A DNA stretch of 64,000 nt from an uncultured Litoreibacter sp. (lineage in GTDB: Bacteria; Pseudomonadota; Alphaproteobacteria; Rhodobacterales; Rhodobacteraceae): contig CANLOU010000006.1 in NCBI GenBank assembly GCA_947492995.1, positions 24,079-88,078 of the forward strand, read 5' to 3'. The notes beneath the pieces were generated by a model that did no database searches, was not told where the DNA came from, and saw only the letters and a list, made by a program, of their open reading frames with translations. Shown here one piece after another: positions 8,981 through 17,131 of the stretch. How positions within the stretch are numbered: position 1 is the stretch's first letter; every line of letters starts with the position of its first letter. Both the position numbers and the translations under genes were made by a program.

Positions 8981-9795
8981 GGTCGCAGCGCCTCCAATTT
9001 TGGAAAGATCGCGTCGGCGTCGACATCAATGCCGGTATAGGCCGCAAAGGACCGGATCGCCATGTGCCGGAACAGATCAAAGCCGGTCAGGCAGTGCAGC
9101 CCGGCCGCGGCCGCGTCTTTGAGAAACTGAGTGTCAGTGGGGGTGTAGACGGCGTCAAACGCCCAGACCTGTCCGCCCAGCAGGCCCGCCTCAAAGGCCG
9201 AGCCGGGGTATTCGACCATCCCCAAAGGGGTCGCATTGACCAGTCCCGACGCCCCGCGCACCGCTTCCCTCAGGGCCCGAGACGGGATGGCGCGGGCGGG
9301 TGGGCCGATGCTGAAAGCGAGGTCTTCCGCCCGCAAGCTGTCCTTGTCAGAAATCGCCAGATCGCGGACGCCCTCGCGCACCAACGCCGCCCCGATCGAG
9401 CGCGCAACCCCGCCTGCGCCCACCATCACCACGGGGCCGCGGTCCTCAATCTGCGCAAACGCGGCCAAAAAGCCGGTGAAGTCGGTGTTGTACCCGATCA
9501 GGTATTCGCCAAAAACCAGCGTGTTGCAGGCCCCCAGATGCGCCACCTCGGGATGCATGCCCTCTTCGGCATATCGCGCCGCATTGGTCTTGTAGGGATG
9601 GGTCACCGTCACCCCGCTCCACCCGCGGCTGGTCAACCCATGGACGGTCGCGTCAAAATCGAACCTCTTCACATGCGCCGTGTCAATCAGCTCAAACTCC
9701 AGCCCGATGCCATGCGCGCCGCACATAATCTCCAACGCCGCCGGCAGCCGCGTGCGCGAGATATGGTCGCCTATCAACCCCGCCCGCAATGTCAC
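8977..9795 (-). CDS. Shikimate dehydrogenase family protein (AroE-like)
   Basis: A 272-aa protein with the two-domain AroE layout. The N-terminal catalytic domain has GVTVTHPYKTNA (catalytic lysine) and IGYNTDFTGF (catalytic aspartate). The C-terminal nucleotide-binding domain has MVGAGGVARSIGAAL and the end motif TGFDLFRHMAIRSF. The substrate-binding segment is SRTRLP instead of the SxSxxxH of true shikimate dehydrogenases, so a changed substrate (quinate or another polyol acid) is likely. It sits inside a carbohydrate-acid operon rather than with aro genes, which also argues against a housekeeping AroE. Confidence 0.85.
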   Translation of the reverse strand: MTLRAGLIGDHISRTRLPAALEIMCGAHGIGLEFELIDTAHVKRFDFDATVHGLTSRGWSGVTVTHPYKTNAARYAEEGMHPEVAHLGACNTLVFGEYLIGYNTDFTGFLAAFAQIEDRGPVVMVGAGGVARSIGAALVREGVRDLAISDKDSLRAEDLAFSIGPPARAIPSRALREAVRGASGLVNATPLGMVEYPGSAFEAGLLGGQVWAFDAVYTPTDTQFLKDAAAAGLHCLTGFDLFRHMAIRSFAAYTGIDVDADAIFPKLEALRP

Positions 9796-10784
9796 GCGGC
9801 CGCCTCCGCACGCGGGGCCACCGCCGCCTCGATCTGCAACGTCACCCGCAACGTCTCGGTCGCGTCCGCCGCGCTGACCAGCGGGGCGGCGCGCCCCGCC
9901 ACAACATCCGCAAAATGGGCCAGCTGCGCCACCAGCGGGACGTTCTGCGCGGCGTCATGGCGGCTGGGCACCGCCGGTTGCGACCAGTCCTGCGCCCCGC
10001 CCCACACGGTCAGGGACGGAAACGCCACCGCCCCGTCGCTGCCGGTGATCCGCAGGTAATCCTCGCCCGTGGTGCCAATGTTGGGGTTCTCCCCGGTCCC
10101 CGCCTCAAAGCCCCACGGGCTCAATGCGCTGTCGGCGAAGGCAATGGTGGCGGCCAGCCCGTTTTCAAACATCAGCCCCACCGCGCCGCTTTCGACCCGC
10201 GCGGCCCCGCGCCGGGCGTTCGATCCAAGCCCTTGCACTGCGGCAACCTCGCCAAACAAATGCCGCAGCAGGTCCACCTCATGCACGAGGTTAATCATCA
10301 CCGGGGAGCCATCCGGCCCGTCCCGCCAATTGCCCTCAAAATAGCTGTCTGGCTTCTTCATCGCCCAGATCAGCGACGACAGGATCGGGGCGCCCACCGC
10401 GCCGTCCACAAGCATCTCTTTCAGTCGCGCCACGCACGCATGGTGGCGGCGATGATGCCCAATCAGGGTCTGCACGCCCGCGGCCTCCGCCAGTAGGGAA
10501 ATCCGCGCGGCCGCTTCAACGGTATGGGCCACCGGCTTTTCAATCAGCATGTGCCAGCCCCGGGCGGCGGCCGCCTGCGCATGGTCCACATGCAGGTGGG
10601 TCGGCGTCGCAATCACGATCGCATCCGCCGCCACATCCACCGCGTCAATCGTCGCAAAATGCGGCACGTCATCTTGTGAAATCTGCGGGTCAATGCACCC
10701 CACAACCTCCACCTGCGGCATCGCCAGGGCATGCTGCAAATGCCGCGCCCCGATCAGCCCAATGCCTGCAATCAGCAGCCTCAC
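9792..10784 (-). CDS. Gfo/Idh/MocA family oxidoreductase
   Basis: A 330-aa dehydrogenase with RLLIAGIGLIGARHLQHA (Rossmann fold) at the N-terminus and MLIEKPVAHTVEAA near residue 90 (EKP motif). The GTG at 10784, which overlaps the uxaA stop as GTGA, is preferred over an upstream in-frame ATG at 10805 because it begins directly at the Rossmann strand. It is the fourth family member in the locus and, unlike the other three, is co-transcribed with uxaA and the TRAP genes. It probably oxidises a sugar acid delivered by the transporter; substrate not determined. Confidence 0.86.
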   Translation of the reverse strand: MRLLIAGIGLIGARHLQHALAMPQVEVVGCIDPQISQDDVPHFATIDAVDVAADAIVIATPTHLHVDHAQAAAARGWHMLIEKPVAHTVEAAARISLLAEAAGVQTLIGHHRRHHACVARLKEMLVDGAVGAPILSSLIWAMKKPDSYFEGNWRDGPDGSPVMINLVHEVDLLRHLFGEVAAVQGLGSNARRGAARVESGAVGLMFENGLAATIAFADSALSPWGFEAGTGENPNIGTTGEDYLRITGSDGAVAFPSLTVWGGAQDWSQPAVPSRHDAAQNVPLVAQLAHFADVVAGRAAPLVSAADATETLRVTLQIEAAVAPRAEAAA

Positions 10785-12286
10785 ATCACCGCCCCGATCT
10801 GCCATGGTACAAACTCATAGTCGCCCAAACCTTGCGCCTCTGACTTCGACACCTCGCCCGATGCCACGCGCAGGATCAGCTCATATATCTCGCGCCCCTT
10901 CTCCTCCAACGTCACGCCGCCCGACAGCATGTCGCCCGCGTTGATGTCCATGTCGTCGGTCATCCGCGCGTACATCTGCGAATTCGTTGCCACCTTGATC
11001 GTCGGCGCGGGCTTGGACCCAAAGGCCGACCCCCGCCCCGTGGTGAACACCACCACCTGGCAGCCGCCCGCAATCTGCCCGGTCACCGAGGCCGGGTCGT
11101 AACCCGGCGAGTCCATAAACGTGAACCCCTTCGCCGTCACCGGCTCCGCGTATTTGTAGACGCCGGTCAAAGGCGAGGTCCCCCCCTTCGCCGCCGCCCC
11201 CAGCGATTTCTCCAAGATGGTGGTCAGCCCGCCCTTCTTGTTGCCCGGCGAGGGGTTGTTATCCATCGAGCCGCGGTTGCGTTCGGTGTAGTCCTTCCAC
11301 CAGTCAATCAGCCCGATCAACCGCTCGCCCACCGCATCAGACACGGCCCGCCGCGTCAGCAGATGCTCCGCGCCGTAAATCTCCGGCGTTTCCGCCAAGA
11401 CCCCCGTGCCGCCCTGCGCCGCCAGCAAATCGCAGGCATAACCCAGCGCCGGGTTGGCCGTCACACCAGACCACGCGTCGGACCCGCCGCATTGCAGCGC
11501 TACTTTCAGCTCCGACACAGGGCATGCCACCCGCACGGCCTCGTTCGCAATCGGCAGCATGGCTTCGATCTTGGCCACACCCATATCAATGGTCTTCTGC
11601 AACCCCGCCACGCCTTGAATGTTCATCACCTGAAATGTCGGGGACATCTTCAGCCCGTAGGCTTCGACCAGCCAGTCAATCTGGTTCATCTCGCACCCAA
11701 GACCGACCATCAAGACGCCCGCATGGTTGGGGTGTTTGGCGTAGCCCCACATGACGCGTTGTAGGGCCTCAAACCCGTCGCCGCTATCGGCCATCCCGCA
11801 GCCCGTGCCATGCACAAAAGCGCAGACGCCATCTACATTCGGATAATCCGCCAGCCGCTCCTCGGTGAAGTGATCCGCAATCCGCCGCGCCGCCGTGGCC
11901 GAACAATTCACCGAGGTCACAATCGCAATATAGTTGCGCGTGCCAACGCTGCCATTCTCCCGCCGATACCCCATAAACGTGTCGCCAGAGGCAGGCTGAA
12001 CATGCCGCATATCCGTGCCGAACTCGTATTCCTGATCCGTCGCCACAAAATCGCAATTGTGCACATGCACATGCTCGCCGGGCGCAATATGGTCCGACGC
12101 CACCCCGATCATCTGCGCGTATTTGCGGATCTGGTCGCCCTTGGGGATCGCGCGAATGGCCACTTTATGGCCGGACGGGATCAGCTGCGTTGTGCGTTTG
12201 CCGTCGGCGACTTCAACACCGGCCTCCAAGGCCCGCGTCGCAGTGACGACATTGTCGTCACCATCCAGTCGAATATAGTCTTTCAT
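10781..12286 (-). CDS. uxaA: Altronate dehydratase (UxaA family)
   Basis: A 501-aa iron-dependent dehydratase. It has an N-terminal SAF domain (about residues 1-95) followed by the large UxaA/GarD catalytic domain, seen in YRRENGSVGTRNYIA, GTGCGM and GLGCEMNQ. It removes water from D-altronate to give 2-keto-3-deoxy-D-gluconate in the galacturonate pathway. The length agrees with the fused family (about 495-500 aa). Its presence with uxaC and a hexuronate reductase gives the three-step route from galacturonate to KDG; kdgK and eda are not in the window. The D-altronate assignment over related sugar acids (galactarate, sulfolactate) is by best resemblance and context. Confidence 0.88.
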   Translation of the reverse strand: MKDYIRLDGDDNVVTATRALEAGVEVADGKRTTQLIPSGHKVAIRAIPKGDQIRKYAQMIGVASDHIAPGEHVHVHNCDFVATDQEYEFGTDMRHVQPASGDTFMGYRRENGSVGTRNYIAIVTSVNCSATAARRIADHFTEERLADYPNVDGVCAFVHGTGCGMADSGDGFEALQRVMWGYAKHPNHAGVLMVGLGCEMNQIDWLVEAYGLKMSPTFQVMNIQGVAGLQKTIDMGVAKIEAMLPIANEAVRVACPVSELKVALQCGGSDAWSGVTANPALGYACDLLAAQGGTGVLAETPEIYGAEHLLTRRAVSDAVGERLIGLIDWWKDYTERNRGSMDNNPSPGNKKGGLTTILEKSLGAAAKGGTSPLTGVYKYAEPVTAKGFTFMDSPGYDPASVTGQIAGGCQVVVFTTGRGSAFGSKPAPTIKVATNSQMYARMTDDMDINAGDMLSGGVTLEEKGREIYELILRVASGEVSKSEAQGLGDYEFVPWQIGAVM

Positions 12287-12302
12287 CCGTTTCTTTCCGT
12301 AG

Positions 12303-12322
12303 GGTGCGTGATCTCACGCACC
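12303..12322. repeat. Palindrome GGTGCGTGA-TC-TCACGCACC
   Basis: Perfect 9-bp arms with a 2-bp centre lie just upstream of uxaA and span the stop codon of the truncated PhyH reading frame. A second small inverted repeat, GGACGTG...CACGTCC, lies about 80 bp away in the same remnant. These look like short interspersed intergenic repeats; a role in mRNA processing between dctM and uxaA is possible. Confidence 0.6.
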
Positions 12323-12475
12323 AAAATCAGGCGCAATAACGCGCATCCGATCGCCATCTGTGAATGTCGATACGGGGCTGCGCCCCGTTGGCTGGCCGGA
12401 CGTGTTAGACCGCACGTCCCCGACAATCAGATAACCATCTCGGTTGAAGGAGGCTATCTGATCGTCGGTGAGCAT
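12314..12475 (-). pseudogene. Truncated phytanoyl-CoA dioxygenase family gene (N-terminal remnant)
   Basis: A 53-codon frame starts at an ATG preceded by a GAGG ribosome site, directly after the dctM stop. Its first ~20 residues, MLTDDQIASFNRDGYLIVGD, match the conserved N-terminus of PhyH-family proteins. The remaining ~33 residues do not resemble the family and run through two inverted repeats to a TGA. The simplest reading is a PhyH gene of the TRAP/uxaA operon that lost everything after its first ~60 bp, with repeat-rich filler left behind. It could instead be a short leader-like ORF, but the N-terminal match is specific. Confidence 0.55.
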
Positions 12476-12487
12476 CGGCAATCCTCG

Positions 12488-14182
12488 TTAAGGCAACAAG
12501 ATCGCGATGATCGGAGGCCAGATCAGCAGCACCGACAGCGCACATAGCTGGATCGCGATAAAGGGCAGGAAGCCTTTGAAAATATCGGTCAACGAGATAT
12601 GCGCAGGCGCCACAGATTTCAGATAGAACGCGGCCGGCCCGAAGGGGGGCGACAGGAACGACACCTGCATGTTCATACAGAACACCACGCCGAACCAGAT
12701 GGCCACGTGCTTGGGCTCCAGCTGGCCGAAGAAGCCGATGTCTTCGATCGGCAGGCGCAGCACGATGGGCAGGAAGACCGGGATAATCAGCAGCACGATG
12801 CCAACCCAGTCCATGAACGCGCCCATGAACAACAAGATAATCATCATCACCAGGATGATGCCCATTGGCGGCACGTCCAAGCCCACCACAAGGTCGGCCA
12901 CAAAGACCGGCCCGCCCGCGATGGTATAGGCCCCCGCCAGCGCAGCCGCCCCGATGGTCACCCAGATGATGGTGCCGGTCGATTTGAGCGTGCGCATCAA
13001 CGAGTCCCACAGCAGGTCCCAGGACGCCTCGCCGCGGAGCGCTGCCATGATCAGGACCGCGAAGGCCCCCATGCCAGCGGCCTCGGTGATGCCGGTGATG
13101 CCCATGTAGATGGACCCCAGCACCACGCCGATAATGATGATCGGCGGCACAAGGCCCTTGCCCATGGCCCAGCCCTTTTTGGTGCGTTCGGTGCCAAAGA
13201 CAAAGAAGATCAACACCAGCGCCACCGCGATGGTGCCAAGGAACCACGGCAAGTATTCCATCGTGCCAAACCGGATGGGATCGCCCGTGTTGGACGCGTT
13301 CTGGCCGGAGAATTCAAAGAACAGCAGCCGCACGGTGAAGAAGCTCCACGCGCCCACGACAACCGCCGACAGGAAGCCGCCAAACAGCATCCATTTTTCC
13401 AGACCCTCCGGCTCGCCCGGGATGGGGGCGGGCAGCGGCGCGTCTTCGGGGCGCAGTCTGGTGCGCACCAGAATGTAGATGATGAAGAACGAGGCCAGCA
13501 TGAACCCCGGCAGGAACGACGCGGTAAACAGCGCCTTGATCGAGGTCTCGGTGATAAGCCCGTAGATAATCAAAACAATCGACGGTGGGATCATGGTGCC
13601 CAGGGAGCCGGACGCGCAAATGGTCCCGATGGCCAGGTTCTGGTTGTAGCCCAGCCGCAGCATCTGCGGCAGCGCGATCAGGCCCAGCAGCACAACCTCA
13701 CCGCCAATGATGCCCGACATGGCGGCCATAATCACGGCCATGATCGACGTCACAACGGCGATGCCGCCGCGGGTGCGGTTCAGCCAGATGTTGAGCGACG
13801 AGTACATGTCCTTGGCGATGCCGGACCGTTCCAGCAGGGACGCCATGAAGATGAACAGCGGGATGGAGATCAGCACGTAGTCGGTCAAAAGCCCGTAGAT
13901 CTTCTGCGCCAGAATGTTGAGAGGCCCTGTCCCGGGCCGTCCCGTCAATATGCCTCCCCCGTCGCCGGCGGTTATCCACGACGGGTCTCCTTCCGTCGGA
14001 GGGCGCGGGCCAAAGCCGAAATCCACGTCGGCGGAAAACGGCGCTGTCAGCAGCTGCGGCTCGAACTTCATGACCAGCACAAGCACCGCCAGAATGGCGG
14101 AGGCAAAGCCCAGCGGCATGCCGATGGCCAGCAGCACCAGCAGGCCCAAAAGCAGGACCAGTGAGATTGTTCCAATGTCCAT
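12488..14182 (-). CDS. dctM: TRAP transporter large permease subunit (DctM)
   Basis: A 564-aa polytopic membrane protein forming the ion-coupled transport subunit of a tripartite ATP-independent periplasmic transporter. Typical blocks are LLLGLLVLLAIGMPLGFA near the N-terminus, LIFMASLLERSGIAKDMY-like and GTMIPPSIVLIIYGLIT. It is about 130 residues longer than the usual ~430-aa DctM. The extra length is in a soluble loop near residues 47-80 and a long insert between helices in the middle (roughly residues 250-345). This is the 'large' DctM subtype often paired with long DctQ proteins. It follows dctQ after one base and is followed by the PhyH remnant and uxaA. Confidence 0.92.
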   Translation of the reverse strand: MDIGTISLVLLLGLLVLLAIGMPLGFASAILAVLVLVMKFEPQLLTAPFSADVDFGFGPRPPTEGDPSWITAGDGGGILTGRPGTGPLNILAQKIYGLLTDYVLISIPLFIFMASLLERSGIAKDMYSSLNIWLNRTRGGIAVVTSIMAVIMAAMSGIIGGEVVLLGLIALPQMLRLGYNQNLAIGTICASGSLGTMIPPSIVLIIYGLITETSIKALFTASFLPGFMLASFFIIYILVRTRLRPEDAPLPAPIPGEPEGLEKWMLFGGFLSAVVVGAWSFFTVRLLFFEFSGQNASNTGDPIRFGTMEYLPWFLGTIAVALVLIFFVFGTERTKKGWAMGKGLVPPIIIIGVVLGSIYMGITGITEAAGMGAFAVLIMAALRGEASWDLLWDSLMRTLKSTGTIIWVTIGAAALAGAYTIAGGPVFVADLVVGLDVPPMGIILVMMIILLFMGAFMDWVGIVLLIIPVFLPIVLRLPIEDIGFFGQLEPKHVAIWFGVVFCMNMQVSFLSPPFGPAAFYLKSVAPAHISLTDIFKGFLPFIAIQLCALSVLLIWPPIIAILLP

Positions 14183-14183
14183 G

Positions 14184-15017
14184 TCAGTCGGCCCCCACGG
14201 CTTTTTTCAGCCGCTCAATTTCGTCTTGGTCAATGTCGTCGGCCGCGGTGTGGATCACCGGCTCTTCGTTCCAGTCCGAGATCAGGTTGATGATGGATTG
14301 GATGGCAACAAGCGCAATCACCAGCAGGACGGTGGGCTTCAGGGTGGCCGGGATCGGCGGGTTGAACGCGGAGCCGAACAGCTCCCACCGGCCATATTTT
14401 GCAAATGCCTCGCCGTAGCCGCCATAGATCAGGAAGAAGGCGAAGGTCACGATCAGCAGGGTCGAAGTCACGTCGCACACATGCTGCAGCCAGCGCGGGA
14501 ACATGTCGTAGATCAGGAAAATGCGGATGTGGCTGCGCTGCTGCATGGCGTACAGGCCCGCAAACAGGAAGATGAAGCCTGCCAGCCACAGCGACATCTC
14601 GTTGGCCCACAGGGTGCCGTTGTTCAGCACGTAGCGCACGAAGACCTCGAACAGCATGACGCAGCACAGCACGACGATCAGCATCATGGTGATGCGGCCA
14701 ATGAAGACCGCCAGACGGTCAAGCGGTCGCCAGCTTTCAAATTCCATGGGTGCGCGGCGCACGGTGCGCACGCCCAACACGAACAGAACAGGGATCAAAA
14801 GCAGCGCGGCCAGATCAACAATGTCGATATGGGTGCCCATCACGACGGGCATGTCGGGGGCCACGTCAACGCGGGCAAAATGGGCTGCCAGCTGGTCTTG
14901 GTGGCCGCCCCAATCCAGAATGAAGGCTGGCATGTGCCAGATGACCCATCCGGTCACCAGCACCAAGGCTATCGGCACCAGCCATTCGATAGCGGTGCCG
15001 TTTCTCTGCTCGCTCAT
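14184..15017 (-). CDS. dctQ: TRAP transporter small permease subunit (DctQ)
   Basis: A 277-aa membrane protein. The conserved DctQ core of four helices is in the second half, with EVFVRYVLNNGTLWANEMSL being the family signature. Two further hydrophobic segments at the N-terminus (WLVPIALVLVTGWVIW and a second near residue 70) make it longer than the standard ~160-200 aa. The ATG at 15017 is chosen because GGAGG lies 8 bases upstream. An in-frame ATG at 15032 would place its ribosome site inside a stem-loop. Confidence 0.88.
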   Translation of the reverse strand: MSEQRNGTAIEWLVPIALVLVTGWVIWHMPAFILDWGGHQDQLAAHFARVDVAPDMPVVMGTHIDIVDLAALLLIPVLFVLGVRTVRRAPMEFESWRPLDRLAVFIGRITMMLIVVLCCVMLFEVFVRYVLNNGTLWANEMSLWLAGFIFLFAGLYAMQQRSHIRIFLIYDMFPRWLQHVCDVTSTLLIVTFAFFLIYGGYGEAFAKYGRWELFGSAFNPPIPATLKPTVLLVIALVAIQSIINLISDWNEEPVIHTAADDIDQDEIERLKKAVGAD

Positions 15018-15034
15018 TGTGCCCTCCGACATGT

Positions 15035-15052
15035 GCGGCGCTCAGGCGCCGC
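15035..15052 (-). promoter_or_regulatory. Stem-loop between dctP and dctQ
   Basis: GCGGCGC-CTGA-GCGCCGC on the transcribed strand has 7-bp G+C-only arms and no T-run after it. Its place in the 125-bp gap after the binding-protein gene fits an intercistronic hairpin that protects dctP mRNA or attenuates read-through, giving more DctP than permease. This role is inference from analogy with other solute-binding-protein operons. Confidence 0.5.
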
Positions 15053-15142
15053 TTTCCCTCACACCCCTCCCCCGGGGCGGATAAGACCTCAGCAAGGCAG
15101 GCGCGGCAGGGTCTTCCCCCAGCGCGCCTGCCCAATCAGGCC

Positions 15143-16165
15143 TTAGTCAACCAGACCAAGCTTCTTCAGATACGCAGTGTGGCTCTCCACAAGGGCGACC
15201 GCTTCTGGGGTCGTCGCGTATTCGGTCCAGGTTTCCTGTGCCACAGTTCTGAATTTCTTCAGTTCCTCAGGCGACCATGTGTGGATGGTTACGCCCTGCT
15301 CCTGCAGTTCCGCCAGCGCTTCGGTGTTGGCGATCTCGGTTTGCAGCGCGGTGCGCAACGCGAGGCTTTCCATACCAACCGACAGGATGGAACGGTGATG
15401 CTCTGGCATGCCATCCCAAACGCCTTTGTTGCAGGTCAGGTGGTCAGACGGCATCGAGTGGAAGCCGGGGTAGTTGGCGTGCTTGGCGATGTCATACAGA
15501 CCAAGGCCTTGGTTGTTGGCCAGGCCCGACGCATCCGCGCCGTCGATGATGCCGGTTTCAAGTGCGGTGAAGATTTCGGTGAAATCCATCACGATTGGGT
15601 TGGCGTCAAACTTCGCAAAGATGTCTGTTTCCATGCCTGGAGGGGACCGGAATTTCCAGTCTTTCAGGTCAGCGGTCGATGCGATTGGCTTGGTCGAGGC
15701 AAAGCTCTCCTGGCCATAAACCCACCAGCCGACAAGCTGCATGCCATACAGGTTGTACAGCTCTTGGGCCTTCTCAAGGCCACCGGCGTAATACAGCCAG
15801 CTCAGCTGTTGGTAAGGCGTGTCGTAGCCGCCCATGATGTCGCCAACGAATTGGAACGCAGGGTTTTTACCGATTTGGTAGCCACCGCCGTGCATTTCGC
15901 AATCCAGAATGCCGGTTGCTGCGGCGTCAAAGCCTTCAACGGATTTCACAACCGAAGACGACCAGAACATCTCGATGTTGATCTCGCCGTTGGACATTGA
16001 CTGAACATTGTCGACAAAGGTTTGGATCAGTTTGCCGGAGTTGTTCTCGGGCGTGTAGTGCGTCTGAATGCGCAGGTTTGTTGTGGCGTGGCCATCAGCA
16101 TAGGCGCTTGTTGCAGCAAGTGCTGCTGCTGCGACGGCTGTCGCAGCGGTTTTTACGAAACTCAT
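15143..16165 (-). CDS. dctP: TRAP transporter substrate-binding protein (DctP)
   Basis: A 340-aa periplasmic solute receptor. A signal peptide is obvious (KTAATAVAAAALAATSAYA, cleavage after about residue 23). The mature part has the DctP pattern: RIQTHYTPENNSGKLIQTF, then the substrate-carboxylate-binding arginine region DLKDWKFRSPPGMETDI, then FTALETGIIDGADASG. The gene has a good GGGAGGAAACC ribosome site and is the first gene of the long operon, divergent from the GntR regulator. The operon context predicts a hexuronate or related sugar acid as ligand. Confidence 0.93.
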   Translation of the reverse strand: MSFVKTAATAVAAAALAATSAYADGHATTNLRIQTHYTPENNSGKLIQTFVDNVQSMSNGEINIEMFWSSSVVKSVEGFDAAATGILDCEMHGGGYQIGKNPAFQFVGDIMGGYDTPYQQLSWLYYAGGLEKAQELYNLYGMQLVGWWVYGQESFASTKPIASTADLKDWKFRSPPGMETDIFAKFDANPIVMDFTEIFTALETGIIDGADASGLANNQGLGLYDIAKHANYPGFHSMPSDHLTCNKGVWDGMPEHHRSILSVGMESLALRTALQTEIANTEALAELQEQGVTIHTWSPEELKKFRTVAQETWTEYATTPEAVALVESHTAYLKKLGLVD

Positions 16166-16362
16166 TGGTTTCCTCCCAGTTTAATACGTCTGGCGCTTTT
16201 AGTTTCTCGACAGAGTGTGCGCCGCGTATCGGTGAGCCTAGCGAGCGAATCTCGACCCGACAACAGCAAACCTGATTTTCAGAAATTTTGAAATTTTCTG
16301 GAAATTACGAGATTTTAGGTTAAGGTCGGGCAATCGTAAATCCTCAGGATGCAGCACCCGAT
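16166..16362. promoter_or_regulatory. Divergent promoter region of dctP and the GntR regulator, with an A/T-rich dyad
   Basis: This 197-bp gap is notably AT-rich near its centre. Positions 16280-16300 form an imperfect dyad with CAGAAA and TTTCTG arms around a TTTTGAAAT centre. It is a reasonable place for the operator of the adjacent GntR/FCD protein; no clear -35/-10 pair was assigned. Confidence 0.4.
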
Positions 16363-17061
16363 ATGTTGAAAACCAAACTGTCCACGCCACAGATTTACGA
16401 CGATCTCCATATGCAGTTGGTGACTGCACAAATTCCACAAGGCCAGAAGATGCGCTCCGAACGCCTGCGCGAAGACTATGACTGCTCGGCCAACACCATT
16501 CGCGAGGTCTTGTTTCGTTTGGCCTCGGAAGGTTTAGTCATCTTTGAGGAGCAACGCGGCTTCCGCGCCCGCCCCGCGGACCCGGAACGGCTGCATTATC
16601 TGGCGAAATTTCGGATCATGTTGGAGCAGGAAGGGGCCACCGCCTCAATTCAACGCGGCGAGCTGGAATGGGAAGCCCAGTTGGCCGCCTCCCATCACAA
16701 ACTCGGCCATATCGAAAGAAAATTGACCGATACCAGCCTCAGCGGCACCACATTGAAACTATGGTCCTTGGCCGAGCTGGAATTTCACGACACGCTCTTG
16801 TCAGCCTGCGACAGCCCGTTTCTGCGCTCCAGCTACAGGCGCACCTATGACCAATTCCGGCAGCAAAAGATCATGCAGCCCGAATATGGCTACCACCCGG
16901 AAAACATTGGCGAACATCGGGCCATCGTCGCCGCCGCCCTTGCGCGCGACCCCCATGCCTGCCGCGTTGCCATCTACGAGCACATGAAGCGCAACCTGCG
17001 CGACGGCGGCGCCAGCGGCGTGCTGCACCCCGACTACAAAGAGGACGCTCTGGCGGGTTAA
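16363..17061 (+). CDS. GntR family transcriptional regulator, FCD subfamily
   Basis: A 232-aa regulator. The N-terminal winged helix (about residues 1-70) reads IYDDLHMQLVTAQIPQGQKM, with RLREDYDCSANTIREVLFRL as recognition region. The C-terminal FCD ligand domain follows, with metal-binding-type histidines in ELEFHDTLLSACDSPFL and GEHRAIVAAALARDP. FCD regulators respond to small organic acids such as sugar acids. Its divergent position beside dctP makes it the probable local repressor of the transporter and uronate operon, relieved by a pathway intermediate. Confidence 0.9.
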   Translation: MLKTKLSTPQIYDDLHMQLVTAQIPQGQKMRSERLREDYDCSANTIREVLFRLASEGLVIFEEQRGFRARPADPERLHYLAKFRIMLEQEGATASIQRGELEWEAQLAASHHKLGHIERKLTDTSLSGTTLKLWSLAELEFHDTLLSACDSPFLRSSYRRTYDQFRQQKIMQPEYGYHPENIGEHRAIVAAALARDPHACRVAIYEHMKRNLRDGGASGVLHPDYKEDALAG

Positions 17062-17063
17062 TA

Positions 17064-17131
17064 AGTGGTTAAAATAAAATGACTTATCGTTTTATTTCAA
17101 AGGGATAACCCAGTCCGACGCATGCGTCGGA
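17064..17131. repeat. Bipartite intergenic element with palindrome TCCGACGCATGCGTCGGA
   Basis: Between the GntR stop and the convergent denD stop lie AGTGGTTAA (17064-17072), an AAATAAAA/TTTTATTT dyad (17072-17097) and the perfect 18-bp palindrome at 17114-17131, which touches the denD stop codon. The same order and spacing recurs at 51592-51658. The dyads could also act as a bidirectional transcription stop for the converging genes. Confidence 0.55.

Noticed and set aside
12599..14164. Plus-strand open frame of 521 codons opposite dctM
   Set aside because: The product is almost all His, Asp, Gln and Arg, as expected for the complement of a hydrophobic membrane-protein gene; no domain.
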